Assembly: GCF_002157835.1 (NCBI RefSeq)
Contig: NZ_CP020809.1
Coordinates: 4,526,001-4,590,000 of the forward strand
Length of the DNA stretch: 64,000 nucleotides
DNA from: Mycobacterium dioxanotrophicus
Lineage (GTDB): Bacteria; Actinomycetota; Actinomycetes; Mycobacteriales; Mycobacteriaceae
Reading direction: 5' to 3'
Shown here: positions 52,444 to 61,521 of the stretch, piece after piece
How positions within the stretch are numbered: the first letter of the stretch is position 1
Layout of the letters: each line of letters starts with the position of its first letter
Notes under the pieces: generated by a model
What the model was told of the DNA's origin: nothing
Seen by the model: only the letters and a program-made list of their open reading frames with translations
The model's database searches: none
Position numbers and translations under genes: made by a program

Positions 52444-52877
52444 ACACCACCGCAGCCGTGGCAGTCGCCCTCACCTACTGCTGGATCGGCATGGTGTTGG
52501 CGATCTCGTTCCTGGAGGCGCCGCTGAAGTTCCGCGCTCCGGGCGTCACGCTGCAGATCGGACTCGGCATCGGACGGCTGGTGTTCCGCGCTCTCAACGC
52601 CACCGAAACAGCTTTTGCGGCAATCGTTGTCGTCACTCTCGCGATCAGCCGGCCGTCGGCTGCGGTCACCGCCGCGTTCGTGATCGCCATCGCCGCCCTG
52701 GCAGTGCAGTTGCTGGCCGTGCGCCCCAAACTGACGCAGCGCTCCGATGCCGTGTTGGCGGCCATCCCGGGCCAGGCGCCCATCGGGCGATCACGCGTGC
52801 ACTACGTCTATGTCGCGCTGGAGGCCGTCAAGATCGTCGGCCTGCTCACCGGCGGAATCCTGTTGCTGGCAGGTTAG
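52440..52877 (+). CDS. Four-helix membrane protein
   Basis: This 145-residue protein has four hydrophobic segments (AVAVALTYCWIGMVLAISFL, ATETAFAAIVVVTLAI, AVTAAFVIAIAALAVQLLAV, VKIVGLLTGGILLLAG). I do not recognise the family. The ATGA overlap with the HTH regulator indicates coupled expression. Its stop overlaps the convergent rnj stop by 4 nt. Confidence 0.75.
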   Translation: MNTTAAVAVALTYCWIGMVLAISFLEAPLKFRAPGVTLQIGLGIGRLVFRALNATETAFAAIVVVTLAISRPSAAVTAAFVIAIAALAVQLLAVRPKLTQRSDAVLAAIPGQAPIGRSRVHYVYVALEAVKIVGLLTGGILLLAG

Positions 52878-54550
52878 ATCTCGATCACGGTCGGCACGAT
52901 CATCGGCTGGCGACGGTAGGTCTCGCCCACCCACTTGCCGACCGTGCGCCGTACCGCCTGCGCGATCCTGGTGGGATCGGTGATGTTCTCCGCGGCAAGG
53001 CTTTCCAGTTCGCGCTCGACCTTCTGCGCAACCGATTCCAGCGCCTTGGGGTCCTCGGAGAAGCCGCGGGAATGCAGATGCGCCGGCCCCGCGGGACGCC
53101 CGGTGCCCCGGTGCACGACAACGGTCACCGCGACGAAACCCGATGAGAGAATGAGCCGTTCACCGAGCGTGGCATCGCCGACGTCACCGGTGATCAAACC
53201 GTCGACGAACATCTTGCCGACCGTCACGGCTCCGGATATCGATGCCCTGCCCGCGACCAGGTCCACGCTGACGCCGTTCTCGGCGATCACGATGTTCTCC
53301 GGCGGCACCCCGGTGCGGGCGGCCAGCGCCGCGTTGGCACGCAGGTGCCGCCAGGTTCCGTGCACCGGCATGACGTTGCGCGGCCGCACACCGTTGTAGA
53401 GGAACAGCAATTCGCCCGAGTAGGCGTGGCCGGAAACGTGAACGCGCGCTTGGGCATTGGTGACCACCCTGGCCCCGATCTTGGCCAGCGCGTCGATCAC
53501 GCCGTAGACGGCCTCCTCGTTGCCCGGAATCAGCGACGACGACAGGATGATCAGGTCGCCCGCGGTCAGCGTGATGCTGCGGTGCTCACCGCGCGACATC
53601 CGCGACAGCGCCGCCATCGGTTCGCCCTGGGTGCCGGTGGTGATCAGTACCACCTTCTGCGCAGGCATCATCTCGGCCGCGCCGATGTCGAGGATGTCGG
53701 AATCCTCGACCCGCAGATACCCGAGCTCGCGCGCGATGCCCATGTTGCGCACCATCGATCGCCCGACGAACGACACCTTGCGACCCAGGGCCACCGCGGC
53801 GTCGATGATCTGTTGCACCCGGTCGACGTTCGACGCGAAGCACGCCACGATCACCCGGCCCTCGGCACCGCGGATCAGCCGGTGCAGCGTCGGGCCCACC
53901 TCGCTCTCCGACGGACTGACGCCCGGATGCTCAGAATTCGTGGAATCACACAAGAACAGGTCGACACCGGAGTCCCCAAGGCGCGACATACCCGGCAGGT
54001 CGGTGGGACGACCGTCGAGGGGCATCTGGTCCAGCTTGATGTCGCCGGTGTGCAGCACCGTGCCCGCGCCGGTGTGGATCGCGACCGCCAGACACCCGGG
54101 AATCGAGTGGTTGACGGCGAAGTACTCACACTCGAAGACGCCGTGCGTGCTGCTCTGTCGTTCGGCGACCTCCACGAACACGGGTTTGATCCGGTGTTCG
54201 CGGCACTTCTCGCGCACCAACGCGATGGTGAACTTCGAGCCCACCACCGGGATGTCGGGCCGCAGCTTGAGCAGGAACGGGATGGCGCCGATGTGGTCCT
54301 CGTGCGCATGGGTGATGACGAGCGCCTCGACATCGTCGAGGCGATGCTCGATGTGCCGCAGGTCGGGCAGGATCAGGTCGACGCCCGGCTCGTCGTGACC
54401 GGGGAACAACACGCCGCAGTCGACGATGAGCAGCCGGCCCAGATGCTCGAAAACGGTCATGTTGCGCCCGATTTCGCTGATGCCGCCCAGCGCGGTGACA
54501 CGTAGCCCTCCAGGGGCCAGCGGCTCGGGCGGCGCGAGATCGGTGCTCAA
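52874..54550 (-). CDS. rnj: Ribonuclease J
   Basis: This 558-residue metallo-beta-lactamase/beta-CASP nuclease processes rRNA and mRNA with 5'-3' exo- and endonuclease activity. The metal motif is HAHEDH (His81, His83, Asp85, His86), and later HSIPG and HTGDIKLDQMP supply further ligands. The beta-CASP part includes FASNVDRVQQI and VHVSGHAYSGELLFLYN. The start is TTG at 54550, giving the same length as Rv2752c. dapA lies 9 bp upstream. Confidence 0.95.
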   Translation of the reverse strand: MSTDLAPPEPLAPGGLRVTALGGISEIGRNMTVFEHLGRLLIVDCGVLFPGHDEPGVDLILPDLRHIEHRLDDVEALVITHAHEDHIGAIPFLLKLRPDIPVVGSKFTIALVREKCREHRIKPVFVEVAERQSSTHGVFECEYFAVNHSIPGCLAVAIHTGAGTVLHTGDIKLDQMPLDGRPTDLPGMSRLGDSGVDLFLCDSTNSEHPGVSPSESEVGPTLHRLIRGAEGRVIVACFASNVDRVQQIIDAAVALGRKVSFVGRSMVRNMGIARELGYLRVEDSDILDIGAAEMMPAQKVVLITTGTQGEPMAALSRMSRGEHRSITLTAGDLIILSSSLIPGNEEAVYGVIDALAKIGARVVTNAQARVHVSGHAYSGELLFLYNGVRPRNVMPVHGTWRHLRANAALAARTGVPPENIVIAENGVSVDLVAGRASISGAVTVGKMFVDGLITGDVGDATLGERLILSSGFVAVTVVVHRGTGRPAGPAHLHSRGFSEDPKALESVAQKVERELESLAAENITDPTRIAQAVRRTVGKWVGETYRRQPMIVPTVIEI

Positions 54551-54559
54551 CGGCCCGCC

Positions 54560-55471
<912 letters not shown>

Positions 55472-55485
55472 TTACCCGCTCCCCT

Positions 55486-56238
55486 TCACGCTTCCGTCGC
55501 GAGCGGGGACGTTGCCACCTCCGTGCCGTCCGCGAGCGTCGAGATCTCGAAATCGGCGAACACCGCGGGCGCCACATCGACGAGTTCCCGCAGGCAGGCG
55601 ATGGCCAGTCGGCGGATCTCCACATCGGCATGCTCGCTGGCCCGCATGGCGATGAAATGCCGCCAGGCCCGGTAGTTGCCGGTGACCACGATGCGGGTTT
55701 CGGTGGCGTTGGGCAGCACCGCGCGCGCCGCCTGCCGGGCCTGCTTGCGCCGCAGGACCGCATTGGGCTGGTCGGCGAACTTGGCTTCCAACCGGTTCAG
55801 CAGCTCGATGTAGGCGACCCGGCTGGCGTCGGCGGCCGCGGTGAAGATGTCCATCAGTTCCGGGTCGTCCTCCAGCCCGGGCGGGGTCACCACCTCCGCG
55901 TCATGTTCGGGCACGTACCGCTGCGAGAGTTGCGAGTAGGAGAAGTGGCGGTGCCGGACCAGCTCGTGGGTGCAGGATCGGGAGATCCCGGTGATGTAGA
56001 AGGACACCGACGCGTGCTCCAGCACCGAGAAGTGCCCGACGTCGATGATGTGGCCGATGTAGGCGTCGTTGGTAGCCGTCTTCGGATTGGGTTTCGACCA
56101 GCTCTGATAGCAGGCCCGGCCGGCGAACTCGGTGAGCGCCTGACCACCCTCGGCTTCGGTCTGCCACGGCACGTCCGGCGGTGCCAGGAACTCGGTCTTG
56201 GCGATCAGTTGCACGCGCAGCGGGGCGGTTTCGGCCAC
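55486..56238 (-). CDS. thyX: Flavin-dependent thymidylate synthase
   Basis: This 250-residue FAD enzyme makes dTMP from dUMP using NADPH and methylene-tetrahydrofolate. The ThyX motif is complete: [14 protein letters not shown] (residues 95-108). GTG start at 56238. It heads a thyX-dapA-rnj operon with spacings of 23 and 9 bp. Confidence 0.97.
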   Translation of the reverse strand: MAETAPLRVQLIAKTEFLAPPDVPWQTEAEGGQALTEFAGRACYQSWSKPNPKTATNDAYIGHIIDVGHFSVLEHASVSFYITGISRSCTHELVRHRHFSYSQLSQRYVPEHDAEVVTPPGLEDDPELMDIFTAAADASRVAYIELLNRLEAKFADQPNAVLRRKQARQAARAVLPNATETRIVVTGNYRAWRHFIAMRASEHADVEIRRLAIACLRELVDVAPAVFADFEISTLADGTEVATSPLATEA

Positions 56239-56305
56239 GCGATCACCCTACTGTCGCCACCGCGCCGCGCTCGCGAGCCCACAATTCGAGCGTTGCCTCG
56301 ATTCA

Positions 56306-56335
56306 TGTTAGTCACTAACATGTTAGTGACTAACA
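56306..56335. promoter_or_regulatory. 30-bp perfect palindrome, TetR operator
   Basis: Two adjacent 15-mers, TGTTAGTCACTAACA (56306-56320) and TGTTAGTGACTAACA (56321-56335), are each palindromic around the central base and differ only there, so the whole 30 bp reads the same on both strands. It ends 13 bp before the ATG of the FAD monooxygenase. The TetR-type gene co-transcribed downstream is the likely ligand-responsive repressor, perhaps binding as two dimers. Confidence 0.85.
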
Positions 56336-56348
56336 CCGAGGAGGGGCC

Positions 56349-57818
56349 ATGGATCCAGAGGTCGTGGTGGTAGGTGCCGGACCGACCGGGTTGACGGCGG
56401 CGTGCAGCCTACGTTCGGCCGGTGTGAGCGTCCGGGTGCTCGACAAGGCCGACAGTCCCGCCGTCACGTCGCGTGCTCTGGGCCTGCAGCCACGCGGCGT
56501 GGAGGTGCTCGACCGGCTGGGCGCGCTGGGTGATCTGCCGCAACGGGGCCTGCCGGTGCGACGGGTCGACGTCAACGTCGACGGCCGGTCCCTGGCGAGT
56601 TTTCCGGTCGGACAGCCGACGCGGCTGCACGGCCCGGCCGGTCTGCTGATCTCCCAGGCCGAAATCGAGGGGAATCTGCGGAAGCGACTGTCGGAGCTCG
56701 GCGGATCGGTCGAATGGGACACGCCGGTCACCGCCGTGAGGGCCGATCCGGATGGCGCGACCGTGGCAGCGGGTGGCGAGGCGATCCACACCGGATGGGT
56801 GCTCGGCGCCGACGGCGCGCACAGCACCATCCGTAAGGCGATGGGCATCGGCTTCCCCGGCGTGCCGCTGATCGAGCGGTTCCTTCTCGCCGATGTCCAC
56901 GCCGAACTCGACTACAGCCGCGAGGGGGCCACCTCGTGGCTGCACAGCAGGAAGCTGCTGGCGGCGTTTCCGCTGCCCGGCGCCGATCTGTGGCGCGTGA
57001 TGGCGCCCGCGCCGGACGATCTGCCGGACAACCCCGGCCAGGACGAGATCGTCGGCTATCTCGGCAGCAGGCTCGCCGAGGACACCGGCGGCAGCATCGG
57101 CTCCGTGGTGTGGACCTCCATGTTCCGCATCCAGCGCCGCCTCGCCGACACCTATCGACTCGGCCGCGTCCTGCTGGCCGGGGACGCGGCGCATATCCAC
57201 AGCCCGCTCGGCGGGCAGGGCATGAACACCGGCATGGGCGACGCCGAGAACGTGGCATTCAAGCTCGCGCTGGTGATTTCCGGGAGGGCCGACGCCACTC
57301 TGCTGGACAGCTATGAACGCGAACGACTGCCGGTGGCAAGCAGTGTGCTGCAGAGCACCAGCGGACTGACCCAGATCCTCGTCGGGCAGGGTCGGGCTTC
57401 CCGGCTGCTCCGTGACAAGCTCGCGATCCCCATGCTGAACAATCCGTGGATGCAGCGCCGCATCACCGACAAGGCCTCCCAACTCAAGGTGTCCTACCGA
57501 TCGGGCTCGCTCGCCCAACGCCGGCTTCCCGGCCTGCGGCCCGGTGACCGGGTGCCCGACCGCGCGCTGCTGAGCGCCGACGGGACGGCGACGCGGCTGT
57601 ACGACGCGCTAGGACCGCAGTGGGCACTGATCGGGTCGAGCGCACTGGCCGCCGTCGCCCGCGATCGCCTCGGCGACGTGGCCGTGCTGCGCGGGTCGGG
57701 TGAGTCGATGCTCATCCGTCCCGACGGCCACCTGGCATGGAAAGGCTCGTCGGCTGAGAGCCTGCACGCCTGGCTGGACACCACACTGGGCCGTCCGGCA
57801 CTGGAACCCTCGGCATGA
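56349..57818 (+). CDS. FAD-dependent aromatic monooxygenase (Rox/PheA-like)
   Basis: This 489-residue group A flavoprotein hydroxylase has the Rossmann motif VVVGAGPTGLTAACSL (5-20), the DG motif LGADGAHSTIRKA and the FAD-ribityl motif LLAGDAAHIHSPLGGQGMN. A C-terminal thioredoxin-like tail (about 385-489) is present. It resembles aromatic hydroxylases and rifampicin monooxygenase; whether it acts on a drug or an aromatic carbon source cannot be told. GAGGAGG precedes the ATG. A perfect palindromic operator lies just upstream, and the TetR gene overlaps its stop. Confidence 0.9.
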   Translation: MDPEVVVVGAGPTGLTAACSLRSAGVSVRVLDKADSPAVTSRALGLQPRGVEVLDRLGALGDLPQRGLPVRRVDVNVDGRSLASFPVGQPTRLHGPAGLLISQAEIEGNLRKRLSELGGSVEWDTPVTAVRADPDGATVAAGGEAIHTGWVLGADGAHSTIRKAMGIGFPGVPLIERFLLADVHAELDYSREGATSWLHSRKLLAAFPLPGADLWRVMAPAPDDLPDNPGQDEIVGYLGSRLAEDTGGSIGSVVWTSMFRIQRRLADTYRLGRVLLAGDAAHIHSPLGGQGMNTGMGDAENVAFKLALVISGRADATLLDSYERERLPVASSVLQSTSGLTQILVGQGRASRLLRDKLAIPMLNNPWMQRRITDKASQLKVSYRSGSLAQRRLPGLRPGDRVPDRALLSADGTATRLYDALGPQWALIGSSALAAVARDRLGDVAVLRGSGESMLIRPDGHLAWKGSSAESLHAWLDTTLGRPALEPSA

Positions 57819-58390
57819 GCGTCGACTGGCGGACCCGCAAGAAGGCCGCCACCCGGCAGTCGATCCAAGAGCACGCGCTGCGACTCTTTGTCGAAAAGGG
57901 TTATGACGCAACCACGGTCGAGGAGATCGCAGCTGCCTCCGGGGTGTCCCACATGACCTTCTTCCGCTACTTCCCCCGCAAAGAGGAGGTCGTCGAATAC
58001 GACGAGTACGACCCGATGATCGAGCAGCTCATCGCCGAACAACCGGCCGAGCTACCGCCCATCACCGCGATTCATCGGGCGCTGCGGGCCGGCCTGGAGA
58101 CCGTATTGGCCACCGACCACGACGCGCTACTGATCCGCACACGGCTGATCCTGGACAATCCAGCGCTGCGCGCGCGAAATCTCATCGCGCAGGACGAGAC
58201 CCGTGAACTGTTCGCCCGGGCCCTGGCTCGGCGGGCGGGCCTGTCCGAACCCGACCTGCCGTGTGTCGTGCAGGCCGCCGCGGCTCTCGCCGCCGTGGCG
58301 CCTGCCTTGACCGCCTGGGCCCACGACGAGGATCGCGATCTGATCGCGTTGGTCGACGCGGCGTTTGCCGCGGTGAACGCCGGCATGTGA
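57815..58390 (+). CDS. TetR-family regulator
   Basis: This 191-residue regulator has an N-terminal TetR DNA-binding domain (RQSIQEHALRLFVEKGYDATTVEEIAAASGVSHMTFFRYF, about 14-53). The ligand-binding part is Ala-rich. The ATG overlaps the monooxygenase stop (ATGA), so it probably autoregulates the operon through the palindrome at 56306-56335. Confidence 0.92.
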   Translation: MSVDWRTRKKAATRQSIQEHALRLFVEKGYDATTVEEIAAASGVSHMTFFRYFPRKEEVVEYDEYDPMIEQLIAEQPAELPPITAIHRALRAGLETVLATDHDALLIRTRLILDNPALRARNLIAQDETRELFARALARRAGLSEPDLPCVVQAAAALAAVAPALTAWAHDEDRDLIALVDAAFAAVNAGM

Positions 58391-58398
58391 CACCTTCC

Positions 58399-58404
58399 TA
58401 CAAT
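58399..58404 (+). promoter_or_regulatory. -10 element followed by a leaderless ATG
   Basis: TACAAT is a near-ideal -10 hexamer. It ends 6 nt before an ATG at 58411, which opens only 16 codons; the DMT-like gene is read in another frame starting downstream. Confidence 0.55.
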
Positions 58405-58410
58405 TGGCGG

Positions 58411-58461
58411 ATGCCTGGAGCCGAGTTCGCCCGCCTCGCGCAAGACCGCCGCTCGTGCTGA
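58411..58461 (+). CDS. Possible leader peptide, 16 codons
   Basis: The ATG lies at leaderless distance behind TACAAT and opens MPGAEFARLAQDRRSC followed by TGA (58459-58461). The stop overlaps the second codon of the following membrane-protein frame at its GTG (58455). Either this is a leader peptide that allows reinitiation, or it is the true N-terminus of the membrane protein and one base was lost or gained near 58440-58455. Confidence 0.3.
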   Translation: MPGAEFARLAQDRRSC

Positions 58462-59321
58462 TCGGGGTCGCGGCAGCGCTGCTGGCCTGCGCAGGCTACG
58501 GGACCGCCTCGGTCCTGCAGTCTTATGCCGCCGGCAGCTCCGGACCAGGCCACGCAGCGACTCCCGAGGGCGGACCCACGCTGCGGTCGACCATCACGGC
58601 CATGCTTGCGCCGATCTTCATCGCGGGGATGGCGCTTGATCTGCTGGGCTTCGTGGGCAGCCTGGTCTCGGCCCGCCTGATCCCACTGTTCTTGTCCCAG
58701 ACCATCATCAGCGCCAACCTGGTCGTCACCGCCATTCTCAGTATCTTCGTGCTGCACGTCCGGCTGCACCGGCGCGACTGGATAGCCATCGCCATAGTGC
58801 TTGTGGCCCTGTGCATCCTGGGCGCGACCGCCGGGCGCCTGGGCGACGGCGACCCGGGCGCCGCGATGCACTGGGGTGTGCTCGTGGTGTCCGCGGTGAT
58901 CCTGGCGGCAGGAGCTGCCCTGGTCCGGTTGCTCGGTCGCAATGCCGCGGTGCCCGCCGGTCTCATCGCCGGTGTGCTCTACGGCGCGATGGCCGTCGCG
59001 GTGCGGGTGGTCCACGGGCTCGAGCCGTTCCAGCTCCGGGTGCTGCTGACCGACCCGGCCTTGTGGGCAGTCATCGTCGCCGGTCTCGGCGGCTTCTACC
59101 TGTTCACCGTTGCGCTGCAAGTCGGTTCGGTCAACGGTGTGGCCGCCGCCCTCGTGGTGGGCGAGACCGTGGTGCCCGGCATCGTGGGCGTGGTCCTGCT
59201 CGGCGATTCCGCGCGACCGGGCTATGGCTGGCTCGTCGCGCTGGCCTTCGCGGCGGCCATCGTCGGCGCCGTCGCGGTCGCGGTCTTCGGCGCGGCGGAG
59301 TACGAACGGGCGGCCGGCTAG
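58455..59321 (+). CDS. DMT-like multi-pass membrane protein
   Basis: This protein of about 288 residues has some nine to ten membrane helices in two halves (LVLIGVAAALLACAGY, LIPLFLSQTIISANLVVTAIL, IAIAIVLVALCILGAT, ALVVGETVVPGIVGVVLL and others), an arrangement like drug/metabolite transporters. The substrate is unknown. The start is uncertain: GTG at 58455 is used, TTG at 58404 is in frame but overlaps the -10, and an out-of-frame ATG at 58411 fits the promoter better. Confidence 0.75.
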   Translation: MLIGVAAALLACAGYGTASVLQSYAAGSSGPGHAATPEGGPTLRSTITAMLAPIFIAGMALDLLGFVGSLVSARLIPLFLSQTIISANLVVTAILSIFVLHVRLHRRDWIAIAIVLVALCILGATAGRLGDGDPGAAMHWGVLVVSAVILAAGAALVRLLGRNAAVPAGLIAGVLYGAMAVAVRVVHGLEPFQLRVLLTDPALWAVIVAGLGGFYLFTVALQVGSVNGVAAALVVGETVVPGIVGVVLLGDSARPGYGWLVALAFAAAIVGAVAVAVFGAAEYERAAG

Positions 59322-59446
59322 CTTCGCTCCCCCAATCGGCGGACACCCGGTTCATCCCGGAGCCGTCCGATCGGCGGACAGACGCCGAGCCGTCGATGCG
59401 CGACGCTTGACGCCATCGAGCACTGGCATCGACAGAGAGGAACCAC

Positions 59447-59728
59447 ATGAGCTATCACGTCATGGATCTGGTGCGCGAGCGGGCGACCGAGCGGGATTGG
59501 GAATTGATCTTCGACAGCGGCCCGAATGGTGACTTGCGCACCATCGTGTGGGAGCAACGGTGCCACGAAGGGGCGGGAGAACCACTCGAGCTGGAGATTA
59601 CGTTCAACGTCGACGGCAGGGTCATCCAGACGGAGAAGCGCCAAGACGGCAAGTGGCACCAGCGCACCACACCGACACACGAGTTCGCATCGACGGCAGT
59701 CCACCTCGAGACGTTGAGCATGATCTGA
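59447..59728 (+). CDS. Hypothetical protein, 93 aa
   Basis: This small soluble protein (MSYHVMDLVRERATERDWEL to ETLSMI) has a predicted helix followed by beta strands (LELEITFNVDGRVIQTEKR). I recognise no family. An AGAGAGGAA ribosome-binding site precedes the ATG, codon use fits the neighbours, and a T-tracted hairpin follows, so it is probably real. It stands alone between two operons. Confidence 0.6.
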   Translation: MSYHVMDLVRERATERDWELIFDSGPNGDLRTIVWEQRCHEGAGEPLELEITFNVDGRVIQTEKRQDGKWHQRTTPTHEFASTAVHLETLSMI

Positions 59729-59746
59729 CCCGTCGAATCCGACGCG

Positions 59747-59779
59747 AAGGTTGCTGATCCCCGCGGACAGCAGCCTTTT
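59747..59779 (+). terminator. Rho-independent-type terminator
   Basis: AAGGTTGCTG and CAGCAGCCTT form a 10-bp stem (one G-T wobble) around an 11-nt loop, followed directly by TT then C. With the TT of the arm this makes a short TTTT run. It begins 18 nt after the stop of the 93-aa gene and is the only hairpin with a T run that I found here. Confidence 0.6.
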
Positions 59780-59808
59780 CGTCAAATTCGCGGGCAACCC
59801 TTGCCGTG

Positions 59809-59833
59809 ATTACGTTACGTGTCGTAACGTAAT
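59809..59833. promoter_or_regulatory. 25-bp palindromic operator of the TetR gene
   Basis: ATTACGTTACG and CGTAACGTAAT are perfect 11-bp arms around TGT. The right arm contains TAACGT (59825-59830), a -10 element ending 6 nt before the GTG start at 59837. A bound repressor would cover the start site, so autoregulation by the adjacent TetR protein is likely. Confidence 0.85.
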
Positions 59834-59836
59834 GGT

Positions 59837-60448
59837 GTGTCCTCGCTCACAGGCCCAGGACGGCCGCGTGACCCGCAAACCCAGCACGCCATCATGAGCG
59901 CCACCCGTCAATTGCTGGCGCGGGATGGCTACGACCAGCTTTCGATAGAGGCAGTCGCCCGTGAGGCCGGTGTCAGCCGGCCCACCATCTACCGGCGCTG
60001 GCCGTCCAAGGCCCACCTGGCCTTCGACGCCGCATTCGGCCAGCCGCCGGACGGCGAACTCCTATCCTTGTCAGGCGATTTCGAGACCGACCTCCGCGCC
60101 TTCACCCACGCGGTGCTCACGTTCTGGGGCGACCCCGTGGTCGAAGCGGCCGCGCTGGGCATCCTCACCGAACGCCGCCGCGACCCCGAACTACACATCC
60201 GGACCCAGCAGCTGCTCGACGAACGGACCCGGGGCGCATTCCGTGCGCTGCTCGACAGCGGCGTCGATCAGGGCCGCGTCCGTCCGGATGTCGACGTTGC
60301 CATGGTCTACCAGACCTTGATCGGGACCGCGTTCTACATCGCTCACATGGAACCGGACGTCGACGCCGAAGACGCCGCAGATCGACTGTGCTCGTTGCTG
60401 ATCCACGGGGCAGGGCGCACCCAACCACGAAAGAAGGACACCGCATGA
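59837..60448 (+). CDS. TetR-family regulator
   Basis: This 203-residue regulator has the N-terminal HTH (ATRQLLARDGYDQLSIEAVAREAGVSRPTIYRRW, about 21-55) and a C-terminal TetR_C-type ligand domain. The GTG start fits a leaderless transcript whose -10 lies inside the palindromic operator. It heads a four-gene operon (DUF1214, sulfotransferase, MDR oxidoreductase), which it probably represses until a ligand is present. Confidence 0.92.
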   Translation: MSSLTGPGRPRDPQTQHAIMSATRQLLARDGYDQLSIEAVAREAGVSRPTIYRRWPSKAHLAFDAAFGQPPDGELLSLSGDFETDLRAFTHAVLTFWGDPVVEAAALGILTERRRDPELHIRTQQLLDERTRGAFRALLDSGVDQGRVRPDVDVAMVYQTLIGTAFYIAHMEPDVDAEDAADRLCSLLIHGAGRTQPRKKDTA

Positions 60449-61521
60449 CCGACCGAGAAGCACTGTCCGAGGCGTTCAACGCCCTGCTCGACGAGGTGCG
60501 TGGCATCGAGCAGAAGCTGCTCGCCGCAGACCCTCCACTGAGCGAGGCCGACCTGCTCGACGGGTACCGCCTGCCGTTCAGCCTGCTGCGGGTCGGCGTC
60601 GACGCCTACGTGTGGGGCGACCGCGACAAGCCGATCCTGGTCGACGTCATCAGCCCGTATCTCAAATGGGGAGGCGACAATTCGGACGCCTACTACCAAC
60701 TCGCCCCGCTGGACCCGGCCCGTACCTACCGCGTGACCGGCAACCGCGGCGACGCGGTGTATCTCTCGATGACCGTCTACGGCGGGCCGGGCGAAGGTCG
60801 TTACAGCGACCGCATCGTCGGCACCATGAACGATCGCGGCATGGAATTCGACGAGGACGGCAACTTCGAGTTCATCATGAGCCCCGATCCGCATCCGGGC
60901 GCGTGGCTCAAACTCGACCCGGACACCGAATTCGCCTTGACCCGCGACTATCTGAACGATCCGGGCACCGGGCGCCGGCCCGTCTGGCGGATCGAATCGC
61001 TCGACCCGCCTGCCCGGCGCACCGACAGCGCCGCCGAACTGACCCGCCGCTTCCGTTACGCCAAAAATTGGCTGCACGAACAGGTTTCGTTCCTGCCCAC
61101 CAGGGTGGAACCCGCCAACGCGCTGCACCCGCCGTTCCCGGTGCCGCAGAACGCGTACGGCTGGTCGGCTGCCGACGCGGCGTACTCGATGGGCGCCTAC
61201 GATCTCGCGCCGGATCAGGCGCTGATCATCGAGGGCACGTCACCGGACTGTGTGTTCTGGAACCTCTGTCTGTGGAACCCGTTCCTGCACACCTACGACT
61301 ACACCCACGAGCGGGTCACCATCAACGGCGCGCACGTCAGTTATGAACCCGACGGCTCCTGGCGGATCGTCATCAGCGAGAAAGACCCGGGACACCCGAA
61401 CTGGGTCGCGACGGCCGGCCGGCCCAAGGGCCTGATCTGGCTGCGGTGGTTCCTGCCCGAGCAGACCCCGGCCCACCCGCAGTGCCGGGTCGTCGACCTG
61501 GCCGAGGTGGCCGCGCTGTGA
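60445..61521 (+). CDS. DUF1214 domain-containing protein
   Basis: This 358-residue soluble protein contains the DUF1214 beta-sandwich in its C-terminal part (WSAADAAYSMGAYDLAPDQALIIEG, GSWRIVISEKDPGHPNWVATAGRPKGLIWLRWF). No signal peptide is seen. DUF1214 proteins are common in mycobacteria beside lipid or steroid genes; their activity is unknown. ATGA overlap with the TetR gene and GTGA overlap with the sulfotransferase gene. Confidence 0.82.
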   Translation: MTDREALSEAFNALLDEVRGIEQKLLAADPPLSEADLLDGYRLPFSLLRVGVDAYVWGDRDKPILVDVISPYLKWGGDNSDAYYQLAPLDPARTYRVTGNRGDAVYLSMTVYGGPGEGRYSDRIVGTMNDRGMEFDEDGNFEFIMSPDPHPGAWLKLDPDTEFALTRDYLNDPGTGRRPVWRIESLDPPARRTDSAAELTRRFRYAKNWLHEQVSFLPTRVEPANALHPPFPVPQNAYGWSAADAAYSMGAYDLAPDQALIIEGTSPDCVFWNLCLWNPFLHTYDYTHERVTINGAHVSYEPDGSWRIVISEKDPGHPNWVATAGRPKGLIWLRWFLPEQTPAHPQCRVVDLAEVAAL

